A DNA stretch of 64,000 nucleotides. Source: Paracentrotus lividus. Its lineage: Eukaryota; Echinodermata; Echinoidea; Camarodonta; Echinidae. The DNA is taken from positions 36,475,657-36,539,656 of the forward strand of contig CALNVZ010003425.1 of the NCBI GenBank assembly GCA_940671915.1, given 5' to 3'. Positions 15,001 through 24,000 of the stretch are shown piece after piece. The notes under the pieces are model-generated. The model ran no database searches, was not told where the DNA came from, and saw nothing but the letters and a program-made list of their open reading frames with translations. Position 1 is the first letter of the stretch. The number at the start of each line of letters is the position of its first letter. Position numbers and translations under genes: made by a program.

Positions 15001-18000
15001 ATCTTCATTCTGAACCAACCAATTCGACACTCGTCATAGAGACAAGGTTGGGGGCCGGAGGGAGGGGCGTAAGAGGAGGTCATGTGATTATCTCGTAAAT
15101 AATAAAATTAGTGCTAATTTTACTAATTTACTTCAATAATCACATGACCCTCTCATACCTTGCTTAGTCCAAACAGACCAGCACCGACACTGCGGTGGAC
15201 AAAAGAGAGGCAGGGGGGGTAGAGGCTTAGATAGTCTCGCGGTGGCCGCCGACAACGCCGAGACACCAAAACGCTCCTCGCCCATGCAAACGTCAGTAGA
15301 AGTAGAAATGAAGGAAAAATAGAGCGCCAGTACGCTGCCTTTCAAAACATCCTCAGGTGGGAACGCCTGCAGAGAGCGCCCAAGAAGCGCTGATACCTCT
15401 GGTATCGTGAGCTTGGGGCCCTTCCTGACATCAAGGCGTCAGGACCCGCCGCTTTAAGTCCTCCACGATCCATCTGGAGATGGAGTCGGGGAAAGCGGCA
15501 GAAAAGGAATCTCGAGTGATGATGAAGAGTTTTATCACTCTTACGACGAAGATTCGGATCTGGAGAGGTACCCTTTAAGGCCCTAAACCGGACACCACAC
15601 CTTATCCTCCGGGACCCAAAGAAGGAGGAGAGCTTGTTGAGAAAGCTCTCCACCGGTCCCGAAGAGGCAGACTGGTTCTTCGCAATGAAACGAGTTCAGG
15701 GCGAAGACGTACTCCCGAGGTTCGACCTGATGTGGCCCTCAGCTACACTAAGGCAAGAAGCGAACTTTCGTCTGTGGCCAAGCCACCGCCACCAAGAGAC
15801 AGTCTTAACTGTCAAGAGGTGAAACGATGCTTCCGACACGGCTCGAAAGAGGGTTAGCTAACGCCTCCAAAACCTTAGGCAAACCCCAAGAAGGAGCTAA
15901 GGGAGTAGACTGAGGTCTTCGCAAAGAAAGACCTAGCAAGCGGACTTAACTCGGGAGAGTTGGAAACGTTGAGCCGTATGAAAACCATCGTGAATTGCCG
16001 CAATGGCAGAACGATAGCCTCGTAAGGTCGAAAGAGAACGGCCCTTGTCAAAAGGTGGATTAAAAAATCCGCTAAGACCGGGCAGGGGGCCCCTCTGGGG
16101 GAGCAACCCTTCTCATCGCACCACTCAGAAAAGGCAGCTAGACGGGAGTTATACACCGTTAGCGTTGACTCCCTCCGGCTCCCGGCCATGAGAGCCGAGG
16201 CCTTTTCCGAGAAGCCAGACGAGATTGCCAGCGACCTGACAATGGCCACGCAGTCAAGCGAAGCCGAGTCGGGTGCTCTGAAAGAGCGCCGGAGATCGGC
16301 TGGCTCACAACGTCCCGCCAACGAGGGAGGGGTCACGGCCGGCCGACCACAAGCTCGCGAAGGCGAGGAAACCATGGTCTGCCCGGCCAGTGCGGGGCTA
16401 TAGAATCATCCAAGCCCCGTCCTCCACTAGCTTGGATAGCGCTAGGGGGATCAGCGGAAAAGGAGGGAATGCATAAATTCTCAACCCGCTCTAGCTGAAC
16501 GAGAACGCGTCTTGAACGTACGCTCTCGGGTCCCAACTCGTCATCAGCCGCTCGAAGAGGGTCTGACGGAGAGACCATTCCGAGGGGAGAGATTTGCCGC
16601 GGGACAGAAGTCCGCTATAACATTCTCCCGACCCAGTAGGTACGAGGCAGGCGGGAGGATACTTTTCTCCCTGCACCATCTCCACAGCTGAGCCGTCAAG
16701 CGGTTCAAGCTCCGGGAGTGTGTGCCTCCTTGACGATTGATGTAAGCCGCCATGCTCACATTGTCCGTCAAAAAGAGAATCGAGCGGCCTAACAGTCGAT
16801 CCTGAAAAAGATCCAGGGATGACTGAACCGCCAACATCTCTAACACATAGATGTGGGGAGGGGAGGTCAGTTGAGACCAGTCCCCCGCCGTCCACTGACC
16901 CTCGCATAGGCCGCCCCAGCCCTGGAATGACGCGTCTGTGGAATAGACACGGATGGTAGAGTCACACGAAAGGGCATGCCCCTGGAAAGAAACACAAGGC
17001 TCTTCCACAGGGCTAGCAGCCGGGCCACCTCCGGCAGGAGGGGGACCCAGGTCCTCGGAGACGAAACTCCCAGCGCGCTCCCGATCAAAATCCAACTCGG
17101 CTCCCAGGTAAACTGGTGTGCGAGTCGGGGATGGAGCAGCTCCCTGGAGTTGGCTACTAAAAGCCAATCGTCAGGTAGACGACAAGTCTGAGGCACATGG
17201 AAGTACGCATCTCTACGAATCGAGAGATATCGCCCAATCCTCCGAGCCGAGGGAAGGAAGAATCCTGCCGAGGTGCTCGTATGCGGGTCGGCTTCCGTGT
17301 CGTCAGAGTCTGAAATAGACTTCGACTCGGAGCCAACAAAAACCTCCTCCGACCAAACTGACTCGGGATCCGCTGTAGGCGGCCGAGACGGAGAAGCCTC
17401 CCGGGGCAGCCCGGGTTGGGTGAACGAGAACTCCGATGTCTGCTCGGAGTGGGTCTGCGATCCCACATCCCAAGAGCCGCAAGGCTGGGAGGGGGAAAAA
17501 CCCAGGGAGGACTTCTCGCATTGCCATCCATACCGAAGGTAAAGGCGGGCGAAGGGCGGTCCGAGCCGGGGGCCCGATGTGGCGGGCGGTTGTGACCAGG
17601 CCGGTGTCGTGAGACAAGGGCCAGGCAAACCATGCCACGAGGGGTAGCCTGTCCCGTCGCCTCTGGGCGCGAAGCCCGAGGGATAGGGGGCGAAACCCGG
17701 CTTGGTAGGGTGCCGAAGGCACAACCCATCCAGGTACCTTAAGTGGCGGGCGGTTGAGAACAGGCCAGTGTCGTGTGACAAGGGCCAGGCATACCAAGCC
17801 ACGAGGGGTAGCTAGTCCCGTCACCTTTGGGCGTGAAGCCCAAGGGATAGGGGGGGGAGAACCCGCTTGGTAGGGTGCAACCCACCAAGGTACGGGATAT
17901 CCGGGTGCTCTCGGGTCTGGTCAGGCAGGTCGAGCGGTTGCATCCTGAGCGGATGACGGATATCCCCGGTTGTTCTGATAGCCGAACAGCCGCGGGTCCG

Positions 18001-21000
18001 GGTGGCCAGGTGTCCGGTGAAACGGACCCCCGGTGGGCGCTTGAGGGTATCCCGAGGGATAGCCGTAGTAGCCCAGAGGACCTCCCGCCAGCCGAGAACG
18101 ACGTAGCGTTCGCGAAGGGCGGTCCGGCCCGGAGGCCGATGTGGCAGGTGGTTGTGACCAGGCCGATGTTGTGAGACGGGGGCCAGGCGTACCCTGCCCT
18201 CGGCACCCCCCGGAGCATGCCTGAGCGAGACGTGGGTGCACGACTCTCATCCCTAAGTGAGTCGGAAACCGCAATTTTCTGTGCTACACTCGGGGGGTCC
18301 GAGAGACCGGGTGTTCGTTGGAACGAACTCCCAGTGGGCGCTTGGGCGTATCCCAAGGGATAGCCGTAATAGCCCTGCGGACCACCAGCCGAGAACGACA
18401 AAGCGTTGGACGGGGGTGGAGGCACTTCGGACGTGGGAAGCGGAGCCGCCATCCTGGGGTTACCCATGATGGACTTAGGTTCCGCCAGATGCAGAAACTG
18501 CGGCGCGGGTCCCAAACCGTACTCGCCACGCCCACGGGGCATACCTGAGCGAGAGACGTGGGCGCACGACTCTCATCCCTAAGTGAGACAGAAACCGCAA
18601 TTTTCTGTGCTACACTCGGGGGGGGGGGGCCGGGGGCAAGACGTCTGGAAAGACGAACCCGCTCCTTGGCCGGAGACAACCGAGAGACGACAAGGTCTTA
18701 GGCACCCTCGGAAAACGTGGGCGCACGTTATTGACCTGGTGCTCATCGAGCTACAAGACCTTTTCTTAGAGCTGGACTTAGAGGAGGTGGAGCCAGCGCT
18801 GGACACAAGGTCACTGGCGTGCCTCCCCCCCCCCTTTCTAAGGCAGGAGAGGCGGACAACCTGGCGGTCGGACGGCTCTCCCGCCGGGCAAGCTTCCGAT
18901 CCCGGCGAAACCGACTTCGAAGAGACCAATGCCACCAGCTCTGTGTCGTCAGAGGAGTCACTCCTGCTGTCCATGGCTAGAACGCCTCTGAAAAGAAAAG
19001 AACAAAAATTTCTTTGTAAGCGTTAAACCTAACTCCTTAGAAAAACTAAGGCAAGACAAGCGAGACCGGCTACTTAGGCGGCTCACGGAGAAACTCCAAA
19101 AAAAGAAAACCCCGTCTAGACAGGCTAGACGAAGAAAAACAATTTTTTTTTTTTTTTTTTTTTTTTGACGAAAACGGGGACGAACCTCCGGTAACCGACC
19201 AAAAGAAGAAGAATATGCACCAGAAGAGCGACTAACAAAGAGGCGCTCGACCACACATACACACACACGCCAACAAAACAAGATGGCGTGAAACAAAGAC
19301 CGGAAGTCCAAGGACCCGGAAGACACCCCGCAAAAAGGCCACGTGGCCGCGGAAAAAGTACAATATTATAACAAAACAGTACTTAAAATGTCAAATATGA
19401 TCTAGAAAGGAAGAAGGAAACCCTCCTAAAGGAAAACAACCCACAGGGAAGAGTCGGAGAAGAGCGGGACTGAGTTTCAAAAGAAAAACAGGCGCCCAAA
19501 CCGACCGACCGACAACAACCACGTTAAAAAGAACGAGTGGGACTGGGTTGGAAACGGAAGAAAAACGCCCGGAAAAGGACGAAATTCTTGGCCAAAAGGA
19601 GGGGCGCAGTAAACCTAAAGCACCCAAATTTAACGCTAGGCGTAATAGGAGGCTTTAGGAAGCACAAATATTTGATAATAATAATTTCAAAATCGCAAAT
19701 AGGAACGATCTCACCCGAAAATTCAGGAACGGTCCGATCAGCACGACTCGAAAAATCAGAATGAAGATATATGCCTTAGTGGTCTAGCGCCACCTCGTGT
19801 CAGGCAGGCGTGAGGCAGGGTATTGGGAGGGGCAGGGAAGTAGGAAAAATGTTTGATAGTCTATTATGGTTCGGTCTAAGCATTGTTCTCGGGAACAAAA
19901 GCAAGGTAAGAGAGGGTCATGTGATTATTGAAGTAAATTTCAAAATCTAAAAACACCATTTTTTTCTGGTCCCATGTGTTACGAACAAATAAATAATCAT
20001 AAATGAAATATGAATTGAGTTATTTCAATTATTGTTTATGATTTCGTTGAAGGTTCTTAGTACCTTCAAAAATATACCTAAGGATTGGGATTTCAGTTTA
20101 AGATTTATAAAAAAAAGCCTATTTTTGTTTCTGAATGTCCCGTTTGTTACATTGCAAACTAGCGTGGACTTGCCCTATACAAGCTTCAATGTCTGCATTT
20201 GTATACAAGTCCTACCTTCTTCTGATCGGTTTCATTCTCTGGCACGCATGAATCATGGAGGTTGTCTTCAAAGACAGATGCAGCAGCTACGATATCACTA
20301 TCCCTTGAGCAGTCATCCTGGGATTTATGACAGTATTGGTGAATCATGGCGGAGAGGGCGTTGTAGGCCTGAAGGTTCATCTCATGATCACTTACATGGT
20401 GCTTTAATTGAATAGATTATTGAAAAATCATTAGAAGCATATAATGGTTGTTATGTACATGTACTTGTAGTGATGGATCCAGGATTTCATGAGAGGGGGA
20501 CCCGAAATTGGAATTTCAGATTTTGGTACGCCCCCAAAAATTTACCTCTAAACTTACCCATACAAGGCCAATCATGTTCTTGGTTGGGTTCTTGTGGAAT
20601 GCAAGCTTCATGAACCATTTCTTGAGGTAGAATCCATTTTCAGCCGAGTTTTCACTCTGGATGATAGAGTGGAATCCCTGAGCACATTGCTCTGTATCAC
20701 AATCAGTCAGAGCGTCTTTCACTATGTTACTGAAAATAGGAAAGACATTAATATAATCAACCCTGTGAAACCCAATTTATTTGCATATTTTGTGAGCAAT
20801 ACAATATGTGTACAGATGTATTGGCCCAGTGGATAGAGCGTCTGCCTCAAAATAGGGAGGTCATAGGTTCCGGCGATCCCCCACCGCGTCATACCAAAGA
20901 TGTTTTTAAAAAAAAGGGTAGTTGCTGCTTCCCTGTTTGGCGTTCAACAACAAGGGGATAGAGCAATGTCCTTCTGGCGCTGCTCAGTGGCTGCTAGGCC

Positions 21001-24000
21001 CATGAAAAAAGGGGAAAAAGAATATCCGTTCACCGTTCGTCAATAAACTTTGGAGCATTTAAAAATATACACATTCTTTTTTCAAAATTATTATCGCTGA
21101 TGAAGATACATTGATTGCAATAACAGTACAAGACTCACTAAGTGGAAGACTTACAAAGTTTTAGACTGTGATTCCTAAATTCTAACTTGCTTTAAGCCTG
21201 AGGGGCACATAGACAGTGGCCTTTTTGCTCTTGCTTTTTTTTGGGGGGAAGGATGTTAGGCCTATGCAGTACTGCCAACCTAAAATCATATTTTTGTCTT
21301 TTTCATTTGGATAAGGGGTACCAAACTCATTAAATGTCAATAATTATTCAGATCATAAAAATGTCAATCCCCATCCACCTGTCGACCTGAAAACCTTTTA
21401 TTATTCAATTATTTTCAATAGAAAACAAGGTAAATATGCCAAACATTTTGACAAGTGTGTCATCCCTGCACCAAAGGCATTCGTTCTGGTAAATGAGGGA
21501 CATAGACAATTCATTGAACAATTAAATGTTTTCTATGAAGACAGGTGCGATGTAGTATGGCATGATGGTGATGTGCATTCATAGACATCTATAGATCTTA
21601 GTACCCCCTTAAGAAGCGAAAGAGGATAGAAAAAGTACGGAATACGATTTTTTGTTGGCAGGTCTGCCTATGTGACTGCATGTTTAAACATGATGAAACT
21701 TAATAAACGTACATATACAGTGTGTTCCTAAAAAAAGGTAATTGAAGTTCAAAGGTCAGTCATTTCAAAAGTATATGGTTTACTTTGTGATTTGTTTACT
21801 AAAATATTAAGTAACGCATCAGCTTTAATTTGAGACATTGCTTGCATCACACAAAGTTTCAATGAAATGCAATCTCATTTGTCAAAGAACCTATCTCAAT
21901 GGCAATGAGAGGGGTTCGCAATTATTAGTCTCTTGAATCGTGGAGACATCGTGGTGACGTCTCCTGAGACTTCAGGGCGTCGAGGGAAAATGGAACAAAA
22001 GTCAAACATGTTCAATCTTTTAGTCGGCTTCTTTAAGATGCCAGCAAGTAAACATTATTAGCCTGTTCGATTTCTTTTAATCGTTAGCAAGTTCCGACAG
22101 CATCTCTGCGACGTCGTGGATACTTAAGGGACGTCGCGGCAACCGTCCGCAAAGATGTCACAGAGACTTGCTCGCGTATTGAACAAATCTACTAAAAGAT
22201 TAGACACGTTTGACATTTGATTGATTTTTTTTGGCGACTTCTTGCAGAATCAAGAGACGTCGCGGCGACCTCTCCGAGATTCCAGAGACTCATGCATAAT
22301 CGAGAACCCATGTCATTGCCAGTGAGATACTGTATTCGCTGTTATTTTCGCGCAATGAATTTTTCGCGCTAAGCAGCCCCAAAACACGTTCACAGGTTCT
22401 TAAATTCGTGCTGCGTGTTTGTAAGCTCGCAATTGAAACCACTCAATACATGCATAGGAAATCATGCCTATGTATTCGCGTGTTTTTAAATTCGCGCCTG
22501 TTGCTATTTGAGCGAAATCCGCGAAAATTAATGTACCGCGAATATTTCCACGAATACAGTAGGTCCTTTGACAAATGAGATGGCATTTCATTGAAACTTT
22601 GTGTTACAAAACCCCCAAAACTATGAAACCAAAATTTTATAAAAAGTTGGTTTCATACCCTAAAAACGAAAAACCTGGAAAAAATGGGTTTTGTACCTAT
22701 TACCTTCAAAGGACCCTAACTCTGTGACCATTACAGTTTGGACGTAAGCAATGTCTAAAATTAAAGCTGATGAGTTACTAAATACTTTAGTAAACAAATC
22801 ATAAAAATAAACTATATACTTTTGAAATGACTGACCTTTGAACTTCGATTACCTTTTTTTAGGAACACACTGTATAGCTGTAAGTAAATGAGGAGAATAC
22901 CACAATATCAATCTACATGTACATGTAGTTTTGTTATTTTGCTCTTCAAAAACACCATAATTACGAATGCAAGTAATCACTTTACGTACACGACTTTATT
23001 TGTCTCTGATGGGGGACAAATCCTGAATATCCTGTTGATGATAGTATTCATGTTATCCGTGTCAAGGTCTCCAAACTGCCTGGTGAGTTCTTCAAAAAGG
23101 TGAGGTGTCTCAGAGCTGATGCCATAGGTGATAGATTCACAGAGCTGAGAGACGGTATCTCTGACATCATCGCTGGTGGTATCTGAGACCTGTGTAGGGT
23201 CCTCGTAGAGTAGGGTGGTGCGTCGGGTAAACTCACTTCCTACAGACAGAAAACAGTGGGATAATGTTGGATAATAAATGTAGGATTGCCATGCTTTTTG
23301 TTATCTAAGTTGTACAGTGAGCAAGCTGTGCAGAAATGACAAAATGCACCGTTTTCTAGCCATTTTTGGGTATAAATTCCTATGGGGAGAATCTTAGGTG
23401 ACAAAACTTGCTGTTTTCTAGCCGTTTTGAAAAGGGCTACGAAACAGCAATAAAAGAGAGATAAAAGGGAGACTTTTCAGCTGCAAAACGGCAAGTCTGT
23501 TCATCCACTTTATTCATCCAGACATCTTTTTAAAAAAGCGAGAACAGACGAGGAGAGCAAAATTTCTTGATTTAAGTTATGATTTCATTACTATAAATAG
23601 CTTTGTATTGAAGTGGAAATTTTCGTGATGACTGACTCATGAAAAATAACCACTTATAGAATACTGTATTAATTATTTTCTATCACTTACTGAGCGATGA
23701 TGAAATGGTCGGCCTGATATCTACATTTGTGATGACTGTATGAACAACCGTCTCAGGTTTGGAGTCTGATTCAGCAAAGGGTCTGAGGGTATGTGTCTCG
23801 TGGCATTCCACTGAGCTAATACTCTGAGCATCCATCTCATATTCACATTCCATTCTGCTTGTCAGGGGGCTAGAAGTAGGCTACAAGATATTTAAAGATG
23901 ACTTAATTGACATAAATATTCAAAATTGAAGGAATCTTCAATCTCAGCATCTCTCCAGTCGGCGCTCTCTCACCAAATCTTTAGCTCAGAGATTTCTGTA

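Larger units (their letters stand above)
14806..19938 (-). mobile_element. DIRS-type tyrosine-recombinase retrotransposon, about 5.1 kb, defective
   Basis: Inverted terminal repeats lie at 14,806-15,013 and 19,756-19,938, sharing about 165 bp (AGGCAGGGTATTGGGAGGGG is in both, inverted). An internal complementary region at about 15,079-15,150 joins copies of both unique terminal extensions. On the minus strand come a Pro/Gly-rich gag-like region, reverse-transcriptase remnants, RNase H, then the core-binding half of a tyrosine recombinase. The element is GC-rich, unlike its surroundings. There is no target duplication beyond a shared AAAT at both junctions, as expected for recombinase-mediated insertion. 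It sits in the intron between lipid transfer protein exons 7 and 8, in the same orientation. Confidence 0.9.

Noticed and set aside
15634..15822. Plus-strand gene in the DIRS element
   Set aside because: It lies antisense to the recombinase region, and GC-rich composition gives open frames on both strands.
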